From: Marinomonas vulgaris
Lineage (GTDB): Bacteria > Pseudomonadota > Gammaproteobacteria > Pseudomonadales > Marinomonadaceae
NCBI RefSeq assembly: GCF_018145875.1
Contig: NZ_JAGSSV010000002.1
Span: forward strand, 124,001-188,000
DNA length: 64,000 nt
Reading direction: 5' to 3'
The notes under the pieces are model-generated. The model was not told where the DNA came from. It ran no database searches and saw only the letters and a program-made list of their open reading frames with translations. Each line of letters begins with the position of its first letter. The stretch's first letter is position 1. This document shows, piece by piece, positions 38,652 through 46,999 of this stretch. The position numbers were made by a program, and so were the translations under genes.

Positions 38652-39680
38652 ATGTCTATTAGCAACTTAATTGTGCATGAGATTCAAAAACAACAAGGTG
38701 AGCGCAAAGCCATACTGATTGCTCGGCCTAACGAAAACCCTATCGATGATCAAGCAGAAACCTTGTTTGCTCAAGTGACAAGTTTATTTAACCGGTCCGG
38801 AATGAATACCGGTCGCTTTGCCAATCCGCAAGGCAGTGTGGATGGGGCACAATTGCCCGCTTTGTTGACTAAGTATTTTAAAGAGGACGCTTTTACCGAC
38901 TTTCCCAGTTTTACACGTGAATGTGCTGCAAATTATCTGACCTATTTAGAGCCTGTCGAAGAGGTCGCTGGTGGCTTGTTATGGTTCAATCATTACGAGT
39001 TACATGGCACACATTTCCTTTATATTGTGATGCTTAAGCGAAAAGAGGGCATTGGATTAAGTGCTGACCTTAGTTTGTCTCAAATTGAACAAATTGAAGT
39101 CGAGAAATTGCACATGTCTTTGCGGATAAACTTAAGTGCGTGGCAAGCTGGCGATGAAGGGCGTTATATTTCTTTTCGTTTTGGTCGGGCTCCCAAACAT
39201 GAAAGCGAATACTTCACTCAATTTATTGGATGTGATGAGCCTAAAGTTGCAGCGAAAGAAACGCGAAAATTAGTAGATTTGACCTCGGCATTTTGTCAGT
39301 CAGAGGGCTTGGCATCAAAGCAGGCTAATGAATTTAAAAAAGTAGTGGCAGAGCAATGCCAGGCGAAGGCAGAAGAAAGAGAGCCGTTAGCGATAAAAGA
39401 CATAGCTTCTCAGGTTGCGTCGCGTTTTTCGGTAGAACAGGCGAATAAATTTTTAGAAATAGCGGACTCTGACTCCTTTAAAATGGAACAAGAAATCTTT
39501 GTGGAAAAGGCAGCACTTAAAAAGCTGACAAGATTGTCTGGCAGCTCTCGCGCCCTTACGATGAGTTTTGACAGTGACTTATTGGGTGAATCAATAGTGT
39601 TCGATGCGGATACTGGCACACTAACGATAAAAGAGCTCCCAAAAAGCCTACTTAAGCAGCTTCAGTCCATGTCTAATTAA
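38652..39680 (+). CDS. yejK: Nucleoid-associated protein YejK (NdpA)
   Basis: A DNA-binding nucleoid protein of 342 residues, family length about 335. The N-terminus MSISNLIVHEIQKQQGER and the ARPNENPIDDQAETLFAQV stretch are typical, as is GRFANPQG. The rest contains EQIEVEKLHMSLRINLSAW and YISFRFGRAPK, also family features. The ATG follows AAGAGGTGGCTG. It is expressed alone, and its exact role in chromosome organisation is not well defined. Confidence 0.92.
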   Translation: MSISNLIVHEIQKQQGERKAILIARPNENPIDDQAETLFAQVTSLFNRSGMNTGRFANPQGSVDGAQLPALLTKYFKEDAFTDFPSFTRECAANYLTYLEPVEEVAGGLLWFNHYELHGTHFLYIVMLKRKEGIGLSADLSLSQIEQIEVEKLHMSLRINLSAWQAGDEGRYISFRFGRAPKHESEYFTQFIGCDEPKVAAKETRKLVDLTSAFCQSEGLASKQANEFKKVVAEQCQAKAEEREPLAIKDIASQVASRFSVEQANKFLEIADSDSFKMEQEIFVEKAALKKLTRLSGSSRALTMSFDSDLLGESIVFDADTGTLTIKELPKSLLKQLQSMSN

Positions 39681-39686
39681 ATTGTT

Positions 39687-39721
39687 TCGACAGCAGGGCT
39701 AAATTTAGGCTGTGTTGTCGA
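39687..39721. terminator. Imperfect hairpin between yejK and the HAD hydrolase gene
   Basis: TCGACA and TTGTCGA arms flank a CTAAATTTAG core in a long imperfect stem. It lacks a T run and lies between convergent genes, so terminator function is tentative. Confidence 0.4.
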
Positions 39722-39727
39722 GTGCAC

Positions 39728-40372
39728 CTAAAGCCCAAGCAAGGTTTCAAGTTCCGCCATAGAGTCAAAGCATTCGCTTGCACCTGCTGTTAGCTGTATT
39801 GCTTTGTCTACGCTTTCACTAAAAGCGAGCACCTTCATGCCGGCGGCACGGCCGGCGCCAATTCCTGCTACTGAATCTTCGATAACCAAACAATCCTTGG
39901 GTAAAACACTAAGCGCGGCCGCAGCTTTTAAGTAAAGGTCGGGAGCAGGCTTTCCATTTTTCACATCCTCCACGCAGAAACGAGTAGCAAATCGTTGGCT
40001 CAATTGTATTTTGTGAAGTTTAAATTCCATTTCTTCGCGACGGGCATTAGTGGCCATCGCAATGGGAACTTGTATTTTTTCCAATAGTTGCAGGACACCT
40101 TTGATTGGTGTGAGTTTGTTGTTGATGGCGTTATGGAATTGTTGGCGATAATTAGCATCAAAGTCTACAGGTAAGGCTCGACCCAAAAGCTTTTCTGCGT
40201 TTGCCAAGTTTTCTTGGTTGGTAAAGCCGGTGAATTGCGCGTGCAGTGTTTTGTCGTCTAGGTGTAAGCCTTGTTCGATTAAAAGAGATTTGAGTATTCT
40301 GTTAGAAAGCGTTTCCGTATCGACAATAACGCCATCACAATCAAAGATAATTGCTTTGTAAGAATAAGCCAT
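39728..40372 (-). CDS. HAD-superfamily hydrolase (beta-phosphoglucomutase-like)
   Basis: A phosphatase or phosphomutase of about 214 residues in HAD subfamily IA. Motif I is IIFDCDGVIVDTE (nucleophile and acid Asp), motif II is in AMATNARREE, the Lys is in NGKPAPDLYLKAA and motif IV is in CLVIEDSVAGI. The helical cap lies between motifs I and II. The substrate cannot be told from sequence. The ATG at 40372 is the likely start; an in-frame ATG five codons upstream is possible, and neither has a clear ribosome site. Confidence 0.85.
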   Translation of the reverse strand: MAYSYKAIIFDCDGVIVDTETLSNRILKSLLIEQGLHLDDKTLHAQFTGFTNQENLANAEKLLGRALPVDFDANYRQQFHNAINNKLTPIKGVLQLLEKIQVPIAMATNARREEMEFKLHKIQLSQRFATRFCVEDVKNGKPAPDLYLKAAAALSVLPKDCLVIEDSVAGIGAGRAAGMKVLAFSESVDKAIQLTAGASECFDSMAELETLLGL

Positions 40373-40537
40373 AACGATAAAATCCATATTGAAGCTGTGT
40401 TTGGATAGTAACGAATTCTTATGACAGAAAGAAAGGGCGGGTTGTTATTTTTATCCCTTGGAAAAGAAGTGTTTACGATAACTTAGTGACTGCTTATTAT
40501 GAGCATGAAAAAGTAGATGATTCTTATAGCTAAATAA

Positions 40538-40729
40538 TTAATGACTTAATTGTCCTGCTTGTGCAGGGGAGTGGGTGAGTTTTTTGGCCCGTTTAATGAT
40601 CGAGGTTAAAAATACCAATGAGGCTTTGACTATTTTAGCGCGAGCCTGACGGCGACGTTGGATTTTAGCCGAGTTGTCTGTATAGCCCCATTTAGCTAAA
40701 AGTGCTTCATACTGTTCTTGTGAGTCCAT
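40538..40729 (-). CDS. Small basic hypothetical protein
   Basis: A 63-residue protein with a strong AGGAG site seven bases before its ATG, which is the main reason to believe it. The N-terminus is acidic and aromatic (EQYEALLAKWGY), the middle is Arg-rich (QRRRQARAK), followed by a short hydrophobic stretch (ASLVFLTSII) and a basic tail. No family is recognised. It may be a membrane-associated or RNA-binding peptide; nothing in the context points to a role. Confidence 0.6.
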   Translation of the reverse strand: MDSQEQYEALLAKWGYTDNSAKIQRRRQARAKIVKASLVFLTSIIKRAKKLTHSPAQAGQLSH

Positions 40730-40874
40730 GATTATCTCCTGTTGATTTACTTAAAAAATGTTGTTTTATTACAACAAAAAGAAGTGTAAGGGGGAGATGA
40801 TTATCGAGCAAACGATCGTTTTTCATCTGTTTCGTTAGTTTTTTTCATCATATAGATTGTATCTAGGAGTTGTC

Positions 40875-41357
40875 TTGTACCAACCGTTAGAAGGTTTTTC
40901 AAAAAGCTGGATATTTAAACGCAGCGACCCAAGTGTTGCGCCTGAAGATGTTGCTCAAATTAAGATGTTGACTGAGTTGGCGGCGAGAGAAATTTGGCGT
41001 AACTACATTAGTGCTGATCAATTGCATCCGGATCATTTCTCGACACAAGATTGGCAACAAAAAGAGGCTGCTCAGGTGCCAAATGGTAAGCTGCTGTGGG
41101 AAAAAGCATGGGACAGCGATCATGACGATTTGCCTGAGCTATTATTGGCGCACTTTTCTGCATGGGGAGAAGATACGACGGTTTACTTTTGTTGCCATAA
41201 TGAGTTGGTGTTTGAAATGCCCTGGGGGGTGTTCAAAAGAGTTTGGAAGGCATGTTTATTTCTGGATAATGGCCCAGTTTTGGTTGGTAAGAAAAAGAAG
41301 CAAGCAGCTCAGTTCCATTCAAATGGCTGGGTGAACTTGCTCTATCGCGTGTTCTAA
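40875..41357 (+). CDS. DUF2947 family protein
   Basis: A protein of about 160 residues matching DUF2947, function unknown. Typical segments are YQPLEGFSKSWIFKRSDPSV at the N-terminus (20 residues quoted), IKMLTELAAREIWRNYIS, VYFCCHNELVFEMPW, and LVGKKKKQAAQFHSNG. The start is a TTG at 40875, five bases after AGGAG; an upstream TTG at 40857 is in frame but has no ribosome site. It is cytosolic and single. Confidence 0.8.
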   Translation: MYQPLEGFSKSWIFKRSDPSVAPEDVAQIKMLTELAAREIWRNYISADQLHPDHFSTQDWQQKEAAQVPNGKLLWEKAWDSDHDDLPELLLAHFSAWGEDTTVYFCCHNELVFEMPWGVFKRVWKACLFLDNGPVLVGKKKKQAAQFHSNGWVNLLYRVF

Positions 41358-41381
41358 GTTATTAAATTACGTTATTTTCTT

Positions 41382-42119
41382 TCACACTGTCAGCTCATTG
41401 CCACGCTTTCGACTTGCTAAGCAGCGCTCATTAAACAAAGTGTAGTATTGAAGTAGTGTGTCGCTTTGAGTGTTGTGACCTAGTGCAGACAGCAGCATAG
41501 CCGTCACTTCTGCGGTAGCGAATTGCATTTGATGCTTTGAGTGGCGTACAAGGAATGAGCGTTGCACATCACTGTTTAGCTCAAGGTGTGGAAGTGCTTT
41601 AAGCCATTCACTTTGATGAAACATTTTACTAGCCTGCTTCCAAGTACCATCCAAAATAACAAAGGTGTGTTTAGTATTATCTGGACATTGTTGAATGGGC
41701 AGGGCTCTTTCTGACCGTTTCTGCTCTTTTGCTTTGTCTGTGCGTGGGAATAAAACGGTGCAATTATTTTGAGCTTTTTCTAGCGAAGCCAACAATGCCT
41801 TTGATGGCTGGGTTCTATCCCATAGAAATGCTTCAGTGTCGTGGGGGAAGAGGTCTGCAATCAGTCGACCACTGTTCGTGGGTTTGTGAATTTCGTCACG
41901 GTGAAATAACAAGATAAAATGAATGGGAGATGTTTGGCTTGTTCGGTTAAAACAAAAGCAAGCAAACTCTGCCATAAGGCAATTTTCACAACGACGGGTA
42001 TTAGAACCTCTTGCTAAAAAGGGTCTTGTGGAGTCGACTCTGCATTGCTCGCGTAATATATCGACACTGTGCTTGTAGGCTGTCATAGATGGAAGAGGCT
42101 GCACTCGAAATTTGAGCAA
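41382..42119 (-). CDS. tRNA-uridine aminocarboxypropyltransferase (DTW-domain, TapT/YfiP-like)
   Basis: A SPOUT-related enzyme that adds an aminocarboxypropyl group from SAM to uridine 47 of tRNA (acp3U) in E. coli. The 245 residues carry a Cys set (CENCLMAEFACFCF) near residue 43, the LLFHRDEIHKPTNSGR segment and the name-giving DTW-type motif, here DGTW in VILDGTWKQA. The start is a TTG at 42119, seven bases after GGGAG; the next ATG has no ribosome site. It converges with the DUF2947 gene. Confidence 0.88.
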   Translation of the reverse strand: MLKFRVQPLPSMTAYKHSVDILREQCRVDSTRPFLARGSNTRRCENCLMAEFACFCFNRTSQTSPIHFILLFHRDEIHKPTNSGRLIADLFPHDTEAFLWDRTQPSKALLASLEKAQNNCTVLFPRTDKAKEQKRSERALPIQQCPDNTKHTFVILDGTWKQASKMFHQSEWLKALPHLELNSDVQRSFLVRHSKHQMQFATAEVTAMLLSALGHNTQSDTLLQYYTLFNERCLASRKRGNELTV

Positions 42120-42337
42120 TTATTATCTCCCTTTCTTTCAAAATGTCTAGGTCAGTTTGCTTTGTTTCGAATGTTTCAGATCGTAAACAAAGTCCTGTCA
42201 TATTGGTTTTTTTCACTAAAACCTTACATAAAATATGCAAATACCAAGGAATGCTTACAAAGCTAAGATTTGCTTCTGTTCGTGGTTCTTTAGTCGCGAT
42301 ATGGTGACAGATATTATTTTTTAGGTATGAGTTGTTT

Positions 42338-43102
42338 ATGGGTCGTTATATCTCTCCGGTTTTGTACATTCTGCTTATGTTGGTCGGGTGTGTAGCATTT
42401 ATTTCTATTGCCGGAGTTCGTGTTGGTATGTTTGAGCCAACGACCGGATTTTCTTTATTGCGTAAAAGCGTTTTTGCCTCCTTGATCTTATCTATTTTGG
42501 CAGCTTTGTCTCTAGGGGTTTGCCGTCGAGAGTCTAACCCTGCTTACAAGCGCTTCTTCTCCCTTGTGCTCATTGTTTCAGTGGCCTACAGCATCATGTG
42601 GATAGGTTTTTACATACAGCGCATAAACTTGCCTAAAATTAGCGATATCACTACAGATACCGTCATGCCGCCAGCTTACTTAAACGTTAATTTCATCCGA
42701 AAATCCAAAGAAAACGACCTTCACTACGATGCCGATTTTGCACCTATTCAGCAAGAGTATTACCCAGATGTGCAGCCTGTTTTTTCTGATAAAGACAAAC
42801 CCTATGTATACGCTCTAGCTGTAAGGCTTGTACAAGAACGTGGTTGGGAAATTGTTGCTCTGTATTCAGCCGCCGGTATTATTGAAGCTACAGCACGCAC
42901 ACCCATTTTTGGCTTTCGTGATGATGTGGTAATTCGAGTGGCGGATTTTAAAGATGGCGAAGTGAAGGTGGATATGCGTTCTTGCTCCAGAGTGGGGAAT
43001 GGAGATTTTGGCGTCAACGCTCAGCGAATTGAATCCTTTATGGCAGACTTGTCATTGGCGCTTGAACGGTCTGATATGCCAAACATGAGCTCCGTTCGTT
43101 AG
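42338..43102 (+). CDS. DUF1499 domain-containing membrane protein
   Basis: A protein of 254 residues with three N-terminal transmembrane helices (roughly residues 7-30, 45-62 and 75-95), followed by a DUF1499 domain: LVQERGWEIVALYSAAGI, IEATARTPIFGFRDDVVIRV (20 residues) and SRVGNGDFGVNAQRI. The function of this domain is unknown. The ATG at 42338 is used; a TTG two codons upstream is in frame. It converges with radD, leaving only seven bases between the stops. Confidence 0.82.
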   Translation: MGRYISPVLYILLMLVGCVAFISIAGVRVGMFEPTTGFSLLRKSVFASLILSILAALSLGVCRRESNPAYKRFFSLVLIVSVAYSIMWIGFYIQRINLPKISDITTDTVMPPAYLNVNFIRKSKENDLHYDADFAPIQQEYYPDVQPVFSDKDKPYVYALAVRLVQERGWEIVALYSAAGIIEATARTPIFGFRDDVVIRVADFKDGEVKVDMRSCSRVGNGDFGVNAQRIESFMADLSLALERSDMPNMSSVR

Positions 43103-43109
43103 TCGACTT

Positions 43110-44873
43110 TTAGTGCTGCTCATTTGCTTTACGATAAGGGCCTTCGTAGTCAAATAATCGTTCTGTAACTTGCCAATATTGTTTCATTTTCTTTGCGATA
43201 ACAAAGTCTGGAAAGGGTAGGTATTCTAAAAACTGTGTGACATCTTCTACTTTTTCAAACTCAATGACGTGGCTTCCATTAGCTAATCTTCTCGCAAATT
43301 GCTCATTAAACACCTTTCGTGATTTATTTAAATTAAATCGAAAAGTCTCTGATAAGGTGACACCATCTTCATCATGGTAGACGATCTTTAGTGCTTGTTT
43401 GTTTTTATCCAGTTCTGTTGTGATGCCCGAACAGCGTAGTACCTTATTGTTTTTTAAGTTGAGAGCGTTGCGGAGTAGATCATCTGGATCGATGAGTTTT
43501 TCGTCACAGTGTTGGCACCGACGGGCGGCAATGTCGTTTTCTTCATTGCAATGGGGGCAGCGTTTAAAACGGAAACGATAAGCGCATTGTGCTTCCCCTT
43601 GCTCTGTTTCGACCAAGCCATGACAACGTCGCCCAAAATGTTCTGACACATTACCTTCTGAGTCTTTTCTTCCCCAAAAAGTGTTGGCAAAATCACATTC
43701 AGGGCAGTGGATTTGTACCGCCACAGAGTCCGGAGTAGGGCGTTTTTCACCGATTTCTGGCTGAAAAATATCATAGCCATTATTGGTGTAATCCAATACT
43801 AGGCAGTCTTTTTTACCAGGGCTCAAACGTAAGCCACGACCCACAATCTGCTGAAACAGGCTAATGGACTGAGTCGGTCTTAAGATTGCAATCACGTCCA
43901 CATGGGGAGCATCAAACCCTGTGGTTAATACCGACACATTGACCAAAAATTTGATCTGTTTGGCTTTAAATGCCGAGATAATGCTATCTCTTTGTTTGAG
44001 TGCGGTTTTGCCTGTGATCAGTGCAGTATTATGGTTGGGCAAATAACCGACAATTTCCTCGGCATGATCAATGGATGAGGCGAAAATCATTACCCCTTGG
44101 CGGTGTTCACTTAACTGTACAATTTGCTCGCTAACCGCTTGGGTAACGCGAGGGTGCTTGTGAATGAGTTCGTTTAAGGCTATGTCGTCGGTGTTTTGTT
44201 CCCCATCAAGACTCTCGGTGAGTAAACTAAAATCATAATGGGTGATGGCAGCGTCATAATGAATAGGAGGGGTTAAATAGCCTTTTTTGACCATGTGCTG
44301 CAAGGGTAACTCGAAAATACAGTCGCTAAAAAAGGCATCAGTGACGGCTCGAATATAGCCGTGGTAGTGCCGTTTATAGATCCAGCCACTGCCGAGACGA
44401 TAAGGTGTTGCGGTTAGGCCTAAGATTTTTACCTTTGGATTGAGCGCTTTGAAGTGCTCAATGGCTTGTTGATATTGGCCGCTTTCTTCCATGGCAACAC
44501 GATGGCATTCATCGATAATAATGAGGCTAACAGGATCATTGAAGGCGTTTAGGTTGCTGGCCATGGATTGAATGCTGGCAAAGGTGGTTTTAGACGCGTG
44601 ATTCTTTTGATTTAGACCCGCCGAAAAAATACCTGCCGTGGCGCCCGTGGCTAAAAATTTGCTGTGATTTTGTTCCACTAATTCTTTTACGTGAGCCAAA
44701 CAAACGACTCGACCCCGAGCAAGGCGGCTTAGCTCGGCAATCACCAAGCTCTTTCCTGCGCCCGTGGGCAAAACAATAACCGCTGGATCGCTGCTTTGAC
44801 GAAAATGCGACAAAGCCGCTTCAACGGCTTGTGTTTGGTAATCCCGTAATTTAAAAGTGTGATTTGTCGTCAT
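43110..44873 (-). CDS. radD: DEAD/DEAH helicase RadD (YejH)
   Basis: A superfamily 2 helicase-like ATPase involved in DNA repair in E. coli, 587 residues, almost the E. coli length. Walker A is PTGAGKS, Walker B is the DECH form (LIIIDECHRVAM), and motif VI is QIVGRGLRLSPGKK. The C-terminal part has two zinc-finger-like Cys sets (CPECDFANTF and CPHCNEEN with CQHC). It is divergent from the 2OG oxygenase gene. The start is the ATG at 44873. Confidence 0.93.
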   Translation of the reverse strand: MTTNHTFKLRDYQTQAVEAALSHFRQSSDPAVIVLPTGAGKSLVIAELSRLARGRVVCLAHVKELVEQNHSKFLATGATAGIFSAGLNQKNHASKTTFASIQSMASNLNAFNDPVSLIIIDECHRVAMEESGQYQQAIEHFKALNPKVKILGLTATPYRLGSGWIYKRHYHGYIRAVTDAFFSDCIFELPLQHMVKKGYLTPPIHYDAAITHYDFSLLTESLDGEQNTDDIALNELIHKHPRVTQAVSEQIVQLSEHRQGVMIFASSIDHAEEIVGYLPNHNTALITGKTALKQRDSIISAFKAKQIKFLVNVSVLTTGFDAPHVDVIAILRPTQSISLFQQIVGRGLRLSPGKKDCLVLDYTNNGYDIFQPEIGEKRPTPDSVAVQIHCPECDFANTFWGRKDSEGNVSEHFGRRCHGLVETEQGEAQCAYRFRFKRCPHCNEENDIAARRCQHCDEKLIDPDDLLRNALNLKNNKVLRCSGITTELDKNKQALKIVYHDEDGVTLSETFRFNLNKSRKVFNEQFARRLANGSHVIEFEKVEDVTQFLEYLPFPDFVIAKKMKQYWQVTERLFDYEGPYRKANEQH

Positions 44874-44964
44874 AGCGTATCGAAATCTTGGTGTGTTGAA
44901 GGGGGCGCTGCAGTACTATAGCCGTCACGGTGATTTTGCCTTTTTGACAGTGATTAATCTATCT

Positions 44965-45657
44965 ATGCCTACCCTTGAACCCGACTTAAATCGTCTTTAT
45001 GTTGAAAATTCCATCCCAGCTTTTAGCCGAGAGGCGCCTTTTTCTTCATTACTAATGGATTTGCAAACGCAGGGTTGGAGCGTACAGGATGATTTTTTTT
45101 CAACTGGATTTACCCAGGCGCTCAAAGATGAGGCAGAAAACATTCAAAATGCTTTTATGCTACAAGCGGGAGTGGGGCGCAAGCAAGATCATCAATTGGT
45201 ATTGGACGCGCGACGTGACTACATTCAATGGATTGACCCAGATAAACCGATACGGAAAGACTTTTTGCGTACCATGGAAGAGCTTCGCATTGCGTTAAAT
45301 CGACGACTTTTTTTAGGTTTGTTTGATTATGAGGCGCACTTCGCTCGTTACGAAAAAGGCGCCTTTTATGAAAAGCATTTAGACGCCTTTAAAGGTGAAA
45401 GTAATCGAATTTTGTCTACGGTTTTGTACCTTAATGACGACTGGCAAGATGGCGATGGCGGAGAGCTGGTGATTTACGATGAAAACAACCCCGATATTGA
45501 AATAGGTCGTTTTTTCCCAAAAAAAGGCCGCTTGGCGGTTTTTCTGAGTGAATGCTTTCATCATGAAGTGATTGTCGCCAAGCGCACTCGACACAGCATC
45601 GCAGGGTGGTTTCGAGTGAACAACACCACAAGCATGACGCTTGACCCAGATCAATAA
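44965..45657 (+). CDS. 2OG-Fe(II) oxygenase, prolyl-hydroxylase-like
   Basis: An iron and 2-oxoglutarate-dependent dioxygenase of about 230 residues. The metal triad is the HxD of FYEKHLDAFKGE and the His of HHEVIVAKRTRHS, with the 2OG Arg shortly after the last His (TRHSIAGWFRVN). It resembles bacterial SM-20/PHD-type hydroxylases, some of which modify EF-Tu; the substrate here is unknown. I chose the ATG at 44965; a GTG at 44893 is in frame but adds a non-family N-terminus. Confidence 0.85.
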   Translation: MPTLEPDLNRLYVENSIPAFSREAPFSSLLMDLQTQGWSVQDDFFSTGFTQALKDEAENIQNAFMLQAGVGRKQDHQLVLDARRDYIQWIDPDKPIRKDFLRTMEELRIALNRRLFLGLFDYEAHFARYEKGAFYEKHLDAFKGESNRILSTVLYLNDDWQDGDGGELVIYDENNPDIEIGRFFPKKGRLAVFLSECFHHEVIVAKRTRHSIAGWFRVNNTTSMTLDPDQ

Positions 45658-45728
45658 AAGTACGGTTATATTCCCTTGAATCCTGATGTTTATAGGCTGT
45701 TTGCCTCGAAAATACATCGATAAGTCTC

Positions 45729-45734
45729 TATAAT
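45729..45734 (+). promoter_or_regulatory. -10 element, likely trhO promoter
   Basis: A perfect TATAAT lies 55 bases before the trhO start. The hexamer 17 bases upstream (TCGAAA) is poor, so this is a -10 match only. Confidence 0.4.
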
Positions 45735-45788
45735 GCGCGCCTTGTTTAATTGCTCTGGTTTTACGTTCCAGATCGCATAGGAGAAAGT

Positions 45789-46784
45789 ATGTCTAAAGTT
45801 GTTGTGTGTGCCTTGTATAAGTTTGTTGAATTGCCGCATTTTGAATCTCTGCGTGAACCCTTATTAAATACCCTTGAAGACAACGCTATTCGCGGTACCT
45901 TGCTATTGGCCAGCGAAGGCATCAATGGCACGGTTGCGGGTTCTCGTGAAGGCATCGATGCCTTGTTAGCTTGGCTAGATCAGCAGCCTGGCTTAGAAAA
46001 TATCGGCTACAAAGAGTCTTACGACGAAGACATGCCCTTCTACCGTACAAAAGTAAAACTGAAAAAAGAAATCGTCACCATGGGGATTCAAGGTATAGAC
46101 CCTAAGCGTGTTGTGGGAACCTATGTAAAACCTTCCGATTGGAATGCGTTGATCTCCGATCCCGATGTGATGTTGGTCGACACCCGTAACGATTACGAAG
46201 TGCAAATTGGCACCTTTAAAAATGCGGTGAACCCAAAAACCGATACTTTCCGCCAGTTCCCAGGTTATGTGAAAGAGAATATGGACCCAGCGAAGCAGAA
46301 AAAAGTCGCCATGTTTTGCACCGGCGGTATTCGTTGTGAAAAGTCCACGGCTTACATGCTAGAGCAAGGCTTTGAAGAGGTGTACCACCTTGAGGGCGGC
46401 ATTCTAAAATACCTTGAAGACGTGCCAAAAGAAGACACCATGTGGGAAGGCGAGTGCTTTGTGTTCGATAACCGCGTTTCGGTAAACCATGACCTTCAAA
46501 AGGGCGAATACGACCAGTGCCATGCTTGTCGTATGCCGATCACGGAAGAAGAAAAACAAAGCGAGCATTATGTTCAGGGCGTCAGCTGTGTACATTGTAT
46601 CGATAAGTTTACCGATGAACAGCGCCAGCGATTTATCGAGCGTGAACGTCAAGTGCAATTGGCTCGCGCTCGAGGCGAAGAGCACATTGGAGCCGAAGTC
46701 TTGGATGCCGTAGAGAAGCATCGCGTTGAAAAAGCCCTCGAAAAAGAGCGTCAACGTAAAATACGCGAAGCGCAAGCCAGCTAA
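45789..46784 (+). CDS. trhO: tRNA uridine(34) hydroxylase, rhodanese family
   Basis: Oxygen-dependent 5-hydroxylation of wobble uridine 34 in tRNA (YceA/TrhO). The 331 residues start with an acylphosphatase-like domain ([33 protein letters not shown]), continue into a rhodanese domain with the active-site loop [15 protein letters not shown], and end in a Cys-rich segment ([14 protein letters not shown]) plus a charged helical tail. The ATG at 45789 follows AGGAG; the open frame upstream is not used. It is a single gene. Confidence 0.95.
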   Translation: MSKVVVCALYKFVELPHFESLREPLLNTLEDNAIRGTLLLASEGINGTVAGSREGIDALLAWLDQQPGLENIGYKESYDEDMPFYRTKVKLKKEIVTMGIQGIDPKRVVGTYVKPSDWNALISDPDVMLVDTRNDYEVQIGTFKNAVNPKTDTFRQFPGYVKENMDPAKQKKVAMFCTGGIRCEKSTAYMLEQGFEEVYHLEGGILKYLEDVPKEDTMWEGECFVFDNRVSVNHDLQKGEYDQCHACRMPITEEEKQSEHYVQGVSCVHCIDKFTDEQRQRFIERERQVQLARARGEEHIGAEVLDAVEKHRVEKALEKERQRKIREAQAS

Positions 46785-46814
46785 ATCGATTGGCTTAATC
46801 CTTGTTTTTGTTAC

Positions 46815-46853
46815 GACTTTTGTTTGCTGCAAACAATACAGTGAGCAAAAGTC
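46815..46853 (+). repeat. Nested inverted repeat between trhO and dnaX
   Basis: Outer arms GACTTTTG/CAAAAGTC enclose a second hairpin TTTGC/GCAAA. It is followed by ATTCTAATCTTTTATTTT without a proper T run, so it may be a weak terminator of trhO. Confidence 0.4.
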
Positions 46854-46937
46854 ATTCTAATCTTTTATTTTAGATCTTTATAACGTCATTTTTTGTTATT
46901 TCTTCCCTTTCCTGATCACCTCGTAAGCGATGAGTGG

Positions 46938-46966
46938 TTCCGAAATGCTTCGTACTGCCGTACAAT
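46938..46966 (+). promoter_or_regulatory. Candidate dnaX promoter
   Basis: TTCCGA, 17 bases, TACAAT (46961-46966), with the predicted start about 27 bases before the dnaX ATG. The -10 is good and the -35 poor. Confidence 0.35.
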
Positions 46967-46999
46967 GAAAAACCGCTTTTTTATCAGCCAGTACCCATC

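Noticed and set aside
43454..43780. Reverse-strand 108-residue frame within radD
   Set aside because: It lies in another frame of the radD zinc-finger region and reflects its codons; radD itself is well supported.
46785..46999. Possible 4.5S SRP RNA gene (ffs) upstream of dnaX
   Set aside because: In some gammaproteobacteria ffs is next to dnaX, but the conserved GGAAG-type SRP core is not present here.
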